From assembly GCF_951805225.1 (NCBI RefSeq), contig NZ_OX638201.1, forward strand, positions 3,472,001 to 3,536,000: a DNA stretch of 64,000 bases. The letters are read 5' to 3'. Positions 26,561 through 34,761 of this stretch are shown in pieces (the first letter of the stretch is position 1; each line of letters opens with the position of its first letter). Both the position numbers and the translations under genes were made by a program. Under the pieces are notes generated by a model. The model was not told the origin of the DNA. It did not search any database and was given only the letters and a program-made list of their open reading frames with translations. Source of the stretch: an uncultured Flavobacterium sp. (GTDB lineage Bacteria; Bacteroidota; Bacteroidia; Flavobacteriales; Flavobacteriaceae).

Positions 26561-26633
26561 GACTCGATAGCTCAGTCGGTAGAGCACATCACTTTTAATG
26601 ATGGGGTCCTGGGTTCGAGCCCCAGTCGGGTCA
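26561..26633 (+). tRNA. tRNA-Lys (TTT)
   Basis: Identical to the tRNA-Lys 41 bases upstream except for one base in the D-loop (CAGTCGG in place of CAGTTGG). Confidence 0.97.
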
Positions 26634-26635
26634 CT

Positions 26636-26668
26636 AAAGGTTGTTCGCCATGGCGAATGACCTTTTTT
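26636..26668 (+). terminator. Hairpin with T-run between tRNA-Lys and tRNA-Leu
   Basis: AAAGGTTGTTCGCC pairs with GGCGAATGACCTTT around a short loop and is followed by seven Ts. It is a terminator or attenuator within the tRNA block. A decayed version follows the second block at 29903. Confidence 0.75.
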
Positions 26669-26675
26669 TATTTAA

Positions 26676-26758
26676 GGCCACGTGGAGAAACGGTAGACTT
26701 GCCATCTTGAGGGGGTGGTGCTCGTAAGGGCGTGTGGGTTCAAATCCCACCGTGGTCA
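26676..26758 (+). tRNA. tRNA-Leu (GAG)
   Basis: This is an 83-base class II tRNA. Acceptor GGCCACG pairs with CGTGGTC, with discriminator A. The anticodon loop TTGAGGG gives GAG. It has a long variable arm (GTGCTCGTAAGGGCGT) and T-arm GTGGGTTCAAATCCCAC. The corresponding gene in the second block has decayed. Confidence 0.95.
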
Positions 26759-26768
26759 CAAAAAAGCA

Positions 26769-26803
26769 AAAAGCCTGAGAATCTATATTCTCAGGTTTTT
26801 TTT
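26769..26803 (+). terminator. Terminator after tRNA-Leu
   Basis: AGCCTGAGAAT/ATTCTCAGGTT stem followed by a long T-run, 10 bases after the tRNA. A related hairpin recurs at 28237 together with a decayed tRNA 3' end. Confidence 0.85.
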
Positions 26804-27029
26804 TATGATTCGAAAGTTTGATTACCATTTGTCTATTTTTAAAAGATCCCTATTTACAAGTAATTTTAGCTCGAATTCCATCATAGATTTTTAATTTACA
26901 GACATAAAATCTCGCTTTAAAAGACGACTTTAAAATAAGAGTTTCTATAATACATTCTTAACTTTGTCTTCAATATTAATTTGCACATTCAAATAATATT
27001 TAAACAAAAAGACGCTAGAGATCATAATC

Positions 27030-27971
27030 ATGACAAAGGAAGAATCTATTAAAGAGTATTACTTTAGAATCAATAAAAGCATAGATTATATTAAAGAAAA
27101 CCTTCATGAAGAACTTTCTTTAGAGAAACTAGCCGTTCTTTCTAATTTCTCAAAATTTCATTTCCATAGAATTTTTAAGTCCGTAACAGGAACAACAATC
27201 AATGAGTTTATTAAAAATGCAAAGATTGAAAGATCCCTATTTTTCTTAATGAACAATCCTTCAAAAACAATTAGTGAAATTGCCGCTGATTGTGGCTTCT
27301 TGAGTATTTCATCATTTTCAAGAAGTTTTCGTGAAGCAAAACAACTTACGCCAAGCGAATGGAGAAGACAATATAAAAATAGCAATATTGGTATAACAGA
27401 TAGCAATATTGGAAAAATGCAGTCCGAAATCGAAAACTACCTTGCACTCAAATTAAATAATTTAAAAAAAATTGAAATGAGTGAAATAGTAAAACTTGAT
27501 TTTGAAATCAAAAAACTGGAGGAATTTAATGTTATTTATATTCGAAATCTAAACATCCACAATCATGATAGCGAAACATTTAGCGAAATGTTTAAGCAGC
27601 TTTTTAGCTGGGCTACTCCCAGAAATTTAGTTAATTTTCCCGAAACTAAAGCATTAACCGTTTATAGAAGCAATGCTAATTTATCCGGAATGCTTCAAGC
27701 AGATGTATGCTTATCTGTTCCTGACAATATAATTGGAGAAGGGATAATTGGCAGCACCATAATAAGTGGTGGATTATATGCTGTTTTCCACAAAGAAGCG
27801 CCAATGTCTGAATGTTTTAAAACATGGAACTACATTTACGAAGTATGGTTTGAAGAAAACGGTTATCAGCCTGATAATAGAAATTTCTTTTTAAGTCATT
27901 TAAACGACCCCAAATTACATCCCGAAAAACATCACATTATAGACATTTATATACCCATAAAATTACTGTGA
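27030..27971 (+). CDS. AraC-family regulator with GyrI-like effector domain
   Basis: The protein has 313 residues. The N-terminal double helix-turn-helix (about residues 10-112) has ENLHEELSLEKLAVLSNFS and SEIAADCGFLSISSFSRSF. It is followed by a linker and a C-terminal GyrI-like domain (about residues 160-313; KKLEEFNVIYIRNL..., YEVWFEENGYQPD), which binds hydrophobic small molecules in family members such as Rob and BmrR. The target genes are unknown. It lies between the first tRNA block and remnants of another, in a region with signs of duplication. Confidence 0.88.
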   Translation: MTKEESIKEYYFRINKSIDYIKENLHEELSLEKLAVLSNFSKFHFHRIFKSVTGTTINEFIKNAKIERSLFFLMNNPSKTISEIAADCGFLSISSFSRSFREAKQLTPSEWRRQYKNSNIGITDSNIGKMQSEIENYLALKLNNLKKIEMSEIVKLDFEIKKLEEFNVIYIRNLNIHNHDSETFSEMFKQLFSWATPRNLVNFPETKALTVYRSNANLSGMLQADVCLSVPDNIIGEGIIGSTIISGGLYAVFHKEAPMSECFKTWNYIYEVWFEENGYQPDNRNFFLSHLNDPKLHPEKHHIIDIYIPIKLL

Positions 27972-28195
27972 TAATTCTAAAAAGTGTAACGCAAAAATAA
28001 AAACTAACTAAATTCAAATCGAATGAAACTGTCATTTATTATCTCATTTTCTTTTACAGATAATGGTTTGCAATTTAATTTTAAAATCAACTATTTCTAA
28101 AAAGATCATATAAGAGTATTCGAAACAAGATCTTACTGAAATATAATATAAGTCATTAAATAAAACATCATTTAAAATCCTTATATCTTCCAACA

Positions 28196-28226
28196 ATTGA
28201 TTCCAATTCTGCCCGTCAAGGTCACA
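28196..28226 (+). pseudogene. Remnant of tRNA-Leu 3' end
   Basis: GATTCCAATTCTGCCCGTC followed by AAGGTCACAA lines up with the T-arm and acceptor end of tRNA-Leu at 26676 (GGTTCAAATCCCACCGTG, GGTCACAA). No acceptor 5' half or anticodon arm can be seen, so it is not functional. The match continues through the terminator hairpin and about 30 bases beyond. Confidence 0.5.
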
Positions 28227-28236
28227 ATAAAAAAAC

Positions 28237-28272
28237 AAAAAGCCTGAGAATACAGATTCTCGGGCTTTTTTT
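28237..28272 (+). terminator. Terminator copy after the tRNA-Leu remnant
   Basis: AGCCTGAGAAT/ATTCTCGGGCT stem plus seven Ts. It is nearly the same as the hairpin at 26769, with a changed loop and one G-U type variation. Confidence 0.75.
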
Positions 28273-28631
28273 ATGATTCAAAAATCCCCTTATCATTTAC
28301 AAATTTTCACAAACCCCTTATTAGCTTCATTTTCAATTAAATTTATTCAATTTATAAAGAAAATACAAAGACAACGTTAAGAAAAAGTATCCGCTTACCT
28401 TTCATAGTTGCTTTTATTCACATATTCAATTTTCACATATAAAATCCGAGTATCTTTACCCTCGATTGCATAAGAATATGTAGGTGATTTACGATCTCTC
28501 CTCTTCAAAATTCTTACTTCAAGTCATAAAATTATAACAACAAAACTTAACAAATAAACATTATCCATTACTAATTCTATTCCTTTTAGGTTTTTATTAG
28601 TTTTCGCATTCAACCTTAATAGCTATAATAT

Positions 28632-29450
28632 ATGACATTGATATCCAAAGAAAAATTTTCTGAAGCTGCCGGACTTTCTAAAATTCCAATTCCTGGATTA
28701 TCCTCTTATTTAATGAAAGTAATGAAAATTAACAATTTAAATGAGATGGTAAAAGAAGGAGGCAATCTTGAAGGTGCAGATTTTGCTAGTTATGCTTTAA
28801 AGAAAATTGGCGTAAATGTTCAATTTGATTCCGCCGAATTACTAAATATTCCTCGCGAAGGAGCTTTTATCGTTGTTGCAAACCATCCTTATGGAGGCAT
28901 CGAATCATTAGCATTATTAAATACCATTGCAAAAATACGTCCTGATACAATGTACATGGGGAATTTTCTATTAAAGGAAATTCCAAATCTTGAAAAATGT
29001 ATTATTGCCGTAAATCCATTCGAAAATGTGCAGAATTCTGCGAGTATTACAGGGTTAAAAATGACACTTAAAGTTTTATCAGAAGGTGTTCCTGTTGCAA
29101 TATTTCCTGCCGGAGAAGTATCTTCTTTTAATTTTAAAACGAATAAAATCACAGATCCCGAATGGCATCCTGTGGTGGGGAAAATTATGTGCAAAGCAGA
29201 CGTTCCTATTTTGCCAATATATTTTCATGGAAATAATGGTTTATTTTTCAGCATGTTAAAATCAATTCATCCGATATTACAAACTTCAAAACTGATCTCA
29301 GAACTCTTTAACAAACAAGGACATGATTTGAAAATGACTATCGGAAAACCCATTTTTTTAGACAGAGTCAAAGGGAAAGTTTCCGATCCTCAAATGTTAA
29401 AAAATCTTAGAATTAAACTCTACGCTCTCAAAAATCAGTTACACAATTAA
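28632..29450 (+). CDS. Lysophospholipid acyltransferase-like protein (PlsC/hemolysin type)
   Basis: The protein has 272 residues. The acyltransferase motif NHPYGGIESLALL (NHPxGG form) and a downstream FPAGEVSSFN block, then PILPIYFHGNNG, match the hemolysin/ornithine-lipid acyltransferase branch of the PlsC superfamily. It transfers acyl groups to a polar lipid head at the inner membrane. The substrate could be a glycine or ornithine lipid, as Bacteroidota make these, but that is not shown here. It stands between the two tRNA blocks. Confidence 0.8.
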   Translation: MTLISKEKFSEAAGLSKIPIPGLSSYLMKVMKINNLNEMVKEGGNLEGADFASYALKKIGVNVQFDSAELLNIPREGAFIVVANHPYGGIESLALLNTIAKIRPDTMYMGNFLLKEIPNLEKCIIAVNPFENVQNSASITGLKMTLKVLSEGVPVAIFPAGEVSSFNFKTNKITDPEWHPVVGKIMCKADVPILPIYFHGNNGLFFSMLKSIHPILQTSKLISELFNKQGHDLKMTIGKPIFLDRVKGKVSDPQMLKNLRIKLYALKNQLHN

Positions 29451-29654
29451 AAAATGTAGATTAAATCTATTTGAAGCCTATAAAAAACCTTAAAAATTAA
29501 ATATCTTTTCTTTTCAAACCTCTTTCAAGTTGTTTAAAACATGGAAAACTGCAAGCAAAAGATTCAGATTTTACATTATGAATGCTATCTCACATGCTTA
29601 TAACCTCCATTTCAGCATATTAATTCATTATTAAATTAATCTTAAAATAAGGTA

Positions 29655-29685
29655 TTGTTATATCAAAAATAACTCCCTATATTTG
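29655..29685 (+). promoter_or_regulatory. Promoter of the second tRNA block
   Basis: TTG at 29655, 20 bases, TATATTTG at 29678-29685. The segment from about 29660 to the tRNA matches that at 26398 with only a few changes, showing that the promoter was duplicated with the tRNAs. Confidence 0.75.
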
Positions 29686-29710
29686 CACCCGCGTTCAAGG
29701 AAAGAATTAT

Positions 29711-29783
29711 GACTCGATAGCTCAGTTGGTAGAGCACATCACTTTTAATGATGGGGTCCTGGGTTCGAGCCCCAGTCGGGTCA
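29711..29783 (+). tRNA. tRNA-Lys (TTT)
   Basis: Identical to the tRNA-Lys at 26448. It is the first gene of the duplicated tRNA block. Confidence 0.97.
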
Positions 29784-29826
29784 CAAAATTTGTGATTAAA
29801 CAAAAAACACTTTCCTTGATAGCAAT

Positions 29827-29899
29827 GACTCGATAGCTCAGTTGGTAGAGCACATCACTTTTAATGATGGGGTCCTGGGTTCGAGCCCCAGTCGGGTCA
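29827..29899 (+). tRNA. tRNA-Lys (TTT)
   Basis: A 73-base cloverleaf identical to the copy at 29711. The 43-base spacer (ending CTTGATAGCAAT) resembles the spacer between the first pair. Confidence 0.97.
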
Positions 29900-29902
29900 C
29901 AC

Positions 29903-29935
29903 AAAAGGTTGTTCGTCAATGCGAATGACCTTTTT
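29903..29935 (+). terminator. Decayed copy of the post-tRNA-Lys hairpin
   Basis: AAAAGGTTGTTCGTC/GCGAATGACCTTTTT. The upper stem has lost pairs compared with 26636 (GCC/GGC became GTC/TGC), but the lower stem and T-run remain. Confidence 0.65.
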
Positions 29936-29944
29936 GCATTTTAA

Positions 29945-30024
29945 GCCCCACCCGAAGAACAATAGATTTACCAACTCACAGTAATACCCGTAATGGCATT
30001 TGGATTCAAATTCAATTATTATGG
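29945..30024 (+). pseudogene. Decayed tRNA-Leu
   Basis: It sits exactly where the first block has tRNA-Leu and aligns over its length: GAAGAACAATAGATTTACCA against GGAGAAACGGTAGACTTGCCA, and ATTTGGATTCAAATTC against GTGTGGGTTCAAATCC. The anticodon arm has a deletion, and the acceptor and T stems no longer pair, so it cannot be a working tRNA. Confidence 0.75.
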
Positions 30025-30059
30025 CTAAAACAAAAAATATTTTAAATACTTATTTTTTT

Positions 30060-30608
30060 TCATTCAACAAGATTCCACTTCTTGTTTTTAAATTCATAAA
30101 CCGGCAACGGAAGTGTTTTAATACAAGTAAATACAGAACCATAATCAAGTACAGCTTTCTGATATGTTTTATTGAAAATTGGTTTACTAAAATAAATTAT
30201 TCCATTCGGACAGGTTTTTAAAATCTCATTCCCACTATCCTTTTTTATAGATAACAGACTTTCTTGAGTAATAATTTTAATATTATTCTTCTTTAATGCC
30301 GTCAGATTTAAACTAAACCCTTTTGAAACATTAACTAAGCTATCGAGATTTGAACTATTCCTGGTTTTTAACTGTTTCATTACAGAACTTCGAATATCGT
30401 AGCGAGGATTTTCTAAAGTCATTAATTCGATCAATGATTCTTTTGGAATTTCCAGCAAACAATTACAATTATTATCTTTTAGTGTTTGAATAATAATTTC
30501 GTTTGCCTTTTGATTGTAAATTTCTTTAGATTCTCTTCGATCATTAACACATCCCATAAATAAAATACAGATTAAGAGTCGAAGAAGAGGATAATTGATT
30601 TTTTTCAT
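30060..30608 (-). CDS. Hypothetical lipoprotein
   Basis: This 182-residue protein has an N-terminal hydrophobic segment ending at a likely lipobox (ICILFMGCVNDRRE). The remainder is soluble, with Cys pairs (NNCNC; KTCPNG) but no recognised domain. It begins divergently from the LytTR gene at 30755. Function unknown. Confidence 0.7.
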   Translation of the reverse strand: MKKINYPLLRLLICILFMGCVNDRRESKEIYNQKANEIIIQTLKDNNCNCLLEIPKESLIELMTLENPRYDIRSSVMKQLKTRNSSNLDSLVNVSKGFSLNLTALKKNNIKIITQESLLSIKKDSGNEILKTCPNGIIYFSKPIFNKTYQKAVLDYGSVFTCIKTLPLPVYEFKNKKWNLVE

Positions 30609-30754
30609 TTACTCATTCAATTATTAGATGTTCGATTGCAATAACCAATATAAAACTATTTTTTAAACGAAAAATTACAATGGAATTATAAAAATTCAAA
30701 CTTTGCTTAGAATCTTCAAATTTTCTTATTTTTAATCCCAAATAAGTTTTAATC

Positions 30755-31660
30755 ATGAGATTTTACATCAACACAGCACATTTGACAAAAGAAATTGAAT
30801 ATCCCAAAAGATATCAATCTCAAAATCTAGTCAAAAGTTCAGTTACTGTATTTCTTATCATTTTAGCATTTCTTTTATTATTCAAGCCATTTGGAGTTTA
30901 CGATCCGGAACTCAAAATGCATTACTTACTCATTTGTTTTTTTCATGCCGTAGCTCCGGCACTAATTCTATTTACTTATTTCGGAATATTAAACTACTCC
31001 AAAAAAGCAAAAGATCAAATTAAATGGACTTTACTCAAAGAATATATCCAAATTGGAATAATACTAATATTAATGGGCACAACAAGCTTTTTGATGCGGG
31101 ATTTACTTTATAACAATCCAAACAATTGGTCATGGAATTATTTTTTTGAAGAAATTAGAAATTGTCTTGTTGCAGGCACTTTTTTCTACTTTTTTCTACG
31201 ATTATCAAGTTTTTATTTCGAATCAAAAAACGGATCTCCATTTGTTCTTCAGTTTACTCCATTAGCAATTGAACCTACAAAAACAACCTTAGAATCTACA
31301 ATTTTTATTAATACACATGTAAAGCAAGATGATTTCAGCTTAGATATTGATCAGTTACTTTTCGCAAAAGCGGATGGCAATTATATCGAGTTAACAAAAT
31401 CAAACGAAAATAAAATTACTACAGAAGTAAAAAGAATTTCCTTAACGCAATTTGAAGCTCAAATAATAGACTACCCACATTTTTTTAGATGTCATAGAAC
31501 TTATTTAGTAAACATGTTTAAGATTGAAAAAATGTCCGGAAACTCTCAAGGCTATCTATTATCGTTTCATGAAACAGATATAAAAATTCCGGTTTCCCGA
31601 AAACAAATCGACAGTTTCGACAGTCGTTACCAAGAACTTCAAAGTAAATATATTGCCTAA
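30755..31660 (+). CDS. Membrane-anchored LytTR-family transcription regulator
   Basis: The protein has 301 residues. Four hydrophobic helices in the first half (about residues 28-52, 62-85, 98-118 and 128-150) are followed by a C-terminal LytTR DNA-binding domain (about residues 200-300). The typical stretch HFFRCHRTYLVNMFKIEKM is visible. There is no receiver domain, so the membrane part probably senses the signal directly. An acyltransferase gene follows after a hairpin and may be a target. Confidence 0.88.
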   Translation: MRFYINTAHLTKEIEYPKRYQSQNLVKSSVTVFLIILAFLLLFKPFGVYDPELKMHYLLICFFHAVAPALILFTYFGILNYSKKAKDQIKWTLLKEYIQIGIILILMGTTSFLMRDLLYNNPNNWSWNYFFEEIRNCLVAGTFFYFFLRLSSFYFESKNGSPFVLQFTPLAIEPTKTTLESTIFINTHVKQDDFSLDIDQLLFAKADGNYIELTKSNENKITTEVKRISLTQFEAQIIDYPHFFRCHRTYLVNMFKIEKMSGNSQGYLLSFHETDIKIPVSRKQIDSFDSRYQELQSKYIA

Positions 31661-31700
31661 GCTTGTTGCTCGTCACAAAAGCTAGTTACCAGTAACAAGC
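31661..31700 (+). other. Hairpin between the LytTR and acyltransferase genes
   Basis: GCTTGTTGCT (31661-31670) pairs with AGTAACAAGC (31691-31700), with one G-U pair, around a 20-base loop that has a further GTTACCAGTAAC-like palindrome. There is no strong T-run, so it could be a binding site for the LytTR protein or an mRNA structure. Confidence 0.45.
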
Positions 31701-31761
31701 CTTATTATTACTGCATTTTCCTGTTGTAGGTTTGCCATCAATAACAATAAACCAATTTATT

Positions 31762-32916
31762 ATGTCAACCACAATTGCGAGCACAAATTCAGATTTTAAT
31801 CCTTCAAACAAACTATCTTATATAGACAATATCAAAGTTCTATTAACAATCTTGGTAGTTCTTCATCACACTTTTATCGCTTACAGCACTTCTGAAGGTT
31901 GGTATTATACCGAACAAACTAGCTTTTTAGGGGCTCGAATTCCTATGACAATGTTTATAAGTATTAATCAATCCTTCTTTATGGGGTATTTTTTTATGCT
32001 TGCAGCCTACTTTACCAGTTCTTCTTACTCCAGAAAAGGAGCTTCAAAATTCACCAAAGATCGCCTTGTTAGACTAGGAATTCCTATTTTATTCAACTGC
32101 TTTATTCTTTCGCCATTCATCTCTTATCTTGTTTACTATTTCGCCAAAGAGCAACATATAAGTTATTTTAAATATTTAAACGGATACGACAGTTGGATTG
32201 ATTTGGGAGTTACATGGTTTCTGGCTGCATTATTACTTTTTTCTTTAATCTATGTCGGAGTAAAAAAAGTTTTTAACATCAGCTTCAGAAAATCTTTGGC
32301 AATACCAAATTCAAGAACCATATTATTGTTTGCACTAATATTAGGAGTTATTAGCTTCTTGGTCAGAATACAATTTCCTGTCGGATGGGTTCTTAAACCA
32401 ATTGGATTTCAACTTGGGCATTTCCCGCAATATATCGCCCTTTTTATTATTGGATTATTAGCAGCCAAAAACAATTGGTTTGAGCAGCTTTCTAATAAAA
32501 CATGCCGACAACTTAAAATATCGGCATTAATCTGTTTATTATTTTTTCCAGTATTTCTTATTATTAAATTTAAACTAAACTGTGATTCATCCTGGTTTTC
32601 CGGCGGTTTTCATTGGCAAGCTTTACTATATGCCGTTTGGGAGCAATGGATTGGAATTTCTATACTAACAGCTTTATTAATTAAAGGAAAAAATAGCTGG
32701 AATACTTCCTCTAAACTACTTAGTAAATTATCCCGCTGTAGTTTTGCAGTTTACATTTTCCATCCATTAGTAATTGTCGGATTCACTTTATCAATAAGAA
32801 ACTGGGCTGTTGATCCCGCAATAAAACTCCTTGTTGCAGCACCAATAATAGTTTTAGGAAGCTTTATACTTGGTTCAATTATCCTGCTAATCCCGGGAGT
32901 TAAGAAAATTATTTAG
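31762..32916 (+). CDS. Integral membrane acyltransferase (acyltransferase 3/OpgC-like)
   Basis: I chose the ATG at 31762 (MSTTIASTNSDFN); the frame extends to 31732. The 384-residue protein has about ten helices, an early NIKVLLTILVVLHHTF with the family His, and VTWFLAALLLFSLIY. Acyltransferase-3 proteins acylate cell-surface glycans or other exported molecules. No glycan genes adjoin, so the substrate is unknown. Confidence 0.85.
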   Translation: MSTTIASTNSDFNPSNKLSYIDNIKVLLTILVVLHHTFIAYSTSEGWYYTEQTSFLGARIPMTMFISINQSFFMGYFFMLAAYFTSSSYSRKGASKFTKDRLVRLGIPILFNCFILSPFISYLVYYFAKEQHISYFKYLNGYDSWIDLGVTWFLAALLLFSLIYVGVKKVFNISFRKSLAIPNSRTILLFALILGVISFLVRIQFPVGWVLKPIGFQLGHFPQYIALFIIGLLAAKNNWFEQLSNKTCRQLKISALICLLFFPVFLIIKFKLNCDSSWFSGGFHWQALLYAVWEQWIGISILTALLIKGKNSWNTSSKLLSKLSRCSFAVYIFHPLVIVGFTLSIRNWAVDPAIKLLVAAPIIVLGSFILGSIILLIPGVKKII

Positions 32917-33091
32917 TCATAATATTTTCAAACTACGTTAAGAGTTTAATTTCGAATACCTTAATTTATCAAAGTCTATTTCGGCAAAAAAAATAATCGT
33001 TATTTCACAAAAGAACTTCTCTTACAAAATAAATCTTTCTTAAATTCGTTTCAGAATTAATCGACCTACTAACCTAATCCCAAATTGGTTT

Positions 33092-33592
33092 ATGAAAAAA
33101 TTATTACCCCTATTATTTATTCTTATCAGTTGCTCAACATGGGCACAATCTGCAACGGCTTATTTTGACAAAGCCATGAAAAAGGCCGAAGCCGGAAACA
33201 CAAAAGGCGCAATCGCAGATTATACGAAAGCCATTGGCATGAATTCTAAATTTGTAGAAGCTTATCAAAATCGCGGTGTTGCAAAAGTAAAACTCAACGA
33301 TCTAAAAGGTGCTCTTGCCGATTTTGACAAAACGATCGAATTAGACGACATGAATGCTGATGCTTTTACAGGTCGCGCCAATGTAAACTACAAATTACTA
33401 AATTTTAAAGAAACAATAGAAGATTGCACCGCTTCTCTTGGATTAAATCCAAAAGACTATATCGCTTATAACTTAAGAGGTTTAGCCTACAATAAAAGTG
33501 GAGACAAAAAGAATGCCTGCAAAGACTTCTCAAAAGCAATCGAATTAGGAAGCCAAAGCGCCATCAAAAACAAAGCTACTTTTTGTAGATAA
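33092..33592 (+). CDS. Secreted TPR-repeat protein
   Basis: The protein has 166 residues. A signal peptide (about residues 1-18, ending STWAQ) is followed by about three to four TPR repeats (GAIADYTKAIGMNSKFVEAY and similar). It is likely a periplasmic protein-protein interaction scaffold with no fixed function. A terminator follows. Confidence 0.83.
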   Translation: MKKLLPLLFILISCSTWAQSATAYFDKAMKKAEAGNTKGAIADYTKAIGMNSKFVEAYQNRGVAKVKLNDLKGALADFDKTIELDDMNADAFTGRANVNYKLLNFKETIEDCTASLGLNPKDYIAYNLRGLAYNKSGDKKNACKDFSKAIELGSQSAIKNKATFCR

Positions 33593-33618
33593 AAACAAAA
33601 TCGATTAAAGCATTACTA

Positions 33619-33660
33619 GAAAAGCAATCTGTAAAATATAATTTTTCAGATTGCTTTTTT
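33619..33660 (+). terminator. Terminator after the TPR protein gene
   Basis: AAAAGCAATCTG pairs with CAGATTGCTTTT, separated by 14 bases and followed by Ts. Confidence 0.75.
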
Positions 33661-33699
33661 GATTCCGGGAACATCTTAATTTCATATTAAAGATATCCT

Positions 33700-33707
33700 T
33701 ACATTTG
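33700..33707 (+). promoter_or_regulatory. Likely -7 box of the potassium channel gene
   Basis: TACATTTG lies 20 bases before the ATG at 33727 and fits TAnnTTTG. No clear TTG is seen at the right distance upstream. Confidence 0.45.
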
Positions 33708-33726
33708 CTCTTTAAACCAAACCATA

Positions 33727-34686
33727 ATGGCACTTCTAAAAAAAATAAACCATCGCGTCGAAGCAGATAAAAATTCAGGTTTTGGAACCAATGCCGGCAG
33801 TTACGGAGGACGATTTGTAAACAAAAACGGAACTCCAAATATCGAAAAAAGCGGAATGCATTTACTCCGCCGAATCAGTTGGTATCACACCATGATCGAT
33901 ATGCCAAACTGGAAATTCATGCTCATCTTGTTTACCTTTTATATCGCAATCAACTTTGTTTTTGCAATTATCTATTACGCAATCGGAATCCAGCATCTTG
34001 ACGGAATTGCACAATCGCAAAGTATATTGACGCAATTTGGACAAGCTTATTTTTTTAGTGCACAAACCTTTACCACAGTTGGTTATGGACATATAAGTCC
34101 AACCGGATTTTTAACGAGTGCGCTTTCTGCTGCCGAAGCCTTAATTGGACTCTTAAGTTTTGCCATTGCAACAGGTTTATTCTTTGGAAGATTTAGCAAA
34201 CCAACAGCATTTTTAAAATTTTCGCATCACGCCTTAATTTCACCTTACGGGAAAAACAAAGGATTAATGATTCGTGTTGTTCCTTTTAAAAACACCAATT
34301 TTACAGATGCTAAAGCAAAAGTTACTTTAGGATTAAGTTTTGAAGAAAACGATCAGAAAACAAATAAATTCTACAATTTAGAACTGGAACTTGATCAGAT
34401 AAATGCTCTTTCATTAAGCTGGACTTTAGTGCATCCTATAACAGAAAACAGCCCTTTATACAATTTCACAGAAGAAGATTTCAAAAAAACACATGGAGAA
34501 ATATTAGTTTTCATAACCACTTTTGATGATATGTTCAGTAATACCGTTGCAGCCCGAACTTCCTATACTTTTGAGGAAATAATTTATGGAGCAAAATTCG
34601 AAACCATGTACAACAGAAGCAGTGACAATACCAAAACCATTCTGCATTTAGATAAACTGAATCAATATGAGATGGTAAACCTCTAA
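33727..34686 (+). CDS. Inward-rectifier potassium channel (KirBac type)
   Basis: The protein has 319 residues. Two membrane helices (about residues 55-85 and 130-155) flank a pore loop with the selectivity filter TTVGYGHIS. The C-terminal cytoplasmic immunoglobulin-like Kir domain (about residues 165-310) has RVVPFKNTNFTDAKAKVTL and MLNALSLSWTLVHP-like segments. It forms a tetrameric K+ channel in the inner membrane. Monocistronic. Confidence 0.93.
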   Translation: MALLKKINHRVEADKNSGFGTNAGSYGGRFVNKNGTPNIEKSGMHLLRRISWYHTMIDMPNWKFMLILFTFYIAINFVFAIIYYAIGIQHLDGIAQSQSILTQFGQAYFFSAQTFTTVGYGHISPTGFLTSALSAAEALIGLLSFAIATGLFFGRFSKPTAFLKFSHHALISPYGKNKGLMIRVVPFKNTNFTDAKAKVTLGLSFEENDQKTNKFYNLELELDQINALSLSWTLVHPITENSPLYNFTEEDFKKTHGEILVFITTFDDMFSNTVAARTSYTFEEIIYGAKFETMYNRSSDNTKTILHLDKLNQYEMVNL

Positions 34687-34734
34687 TAATCCATCATTTT
34701 AATCAAGTTTTAAAGTTTTTTTCAGATTTTATTC

Positions 34735-34746
34735 TATTTTTGTTTA
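34735..34746 (+). promoter_or_regulatory. Promoter and half-site upstream of the B12-binding regulator
   Basis: TATTTTTG at 34735-34742 fits the -7 box. It runs straight into TTTGTTTA (34739-34746), a half-site that recurs before crtI at 35667 and within the palindrome at 35686. This suggests autoregulation by the adjacent MerR protein. Confidence 0.5.
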
Positions 34747-34761
34747 TCTAATAGTATTATA

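Larger units (their letters stand above)
27972..28631. other. 660-bp gap with decayed tRNA-Leu remnant, otherwise featureless
   Basis: No convincing gene was found. The only recognisable content is at 28196-28272: a stretch resembling the 3' end of tRNA-Leu and its terminator. The rest is AT-rich, with no long frame that has protein-like composition. Confidence 0.6.

Noticed and set aside
26634..26828. Minus-strand frame across tRNA-Leu and its terminator
   Set aside because: It overlaps a clear tRNA, and the peptide is an artefact of the reverse complement of tRNA sequence.
28044..28238. 64-codon minus-strand frame between the AraC and acyltransferase genes
   Set aside because: It runs through the tRNA remnant, shows no promoter or domain, and its composition is like non-coding DNA.
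29722..29919. Minus-strand frame over the second tRNA-Lys pair
   Set aside because: The frame is fully explained by the two tRNA genes; its repeated TRLGLEPRTP-type text is antisense tRNA.
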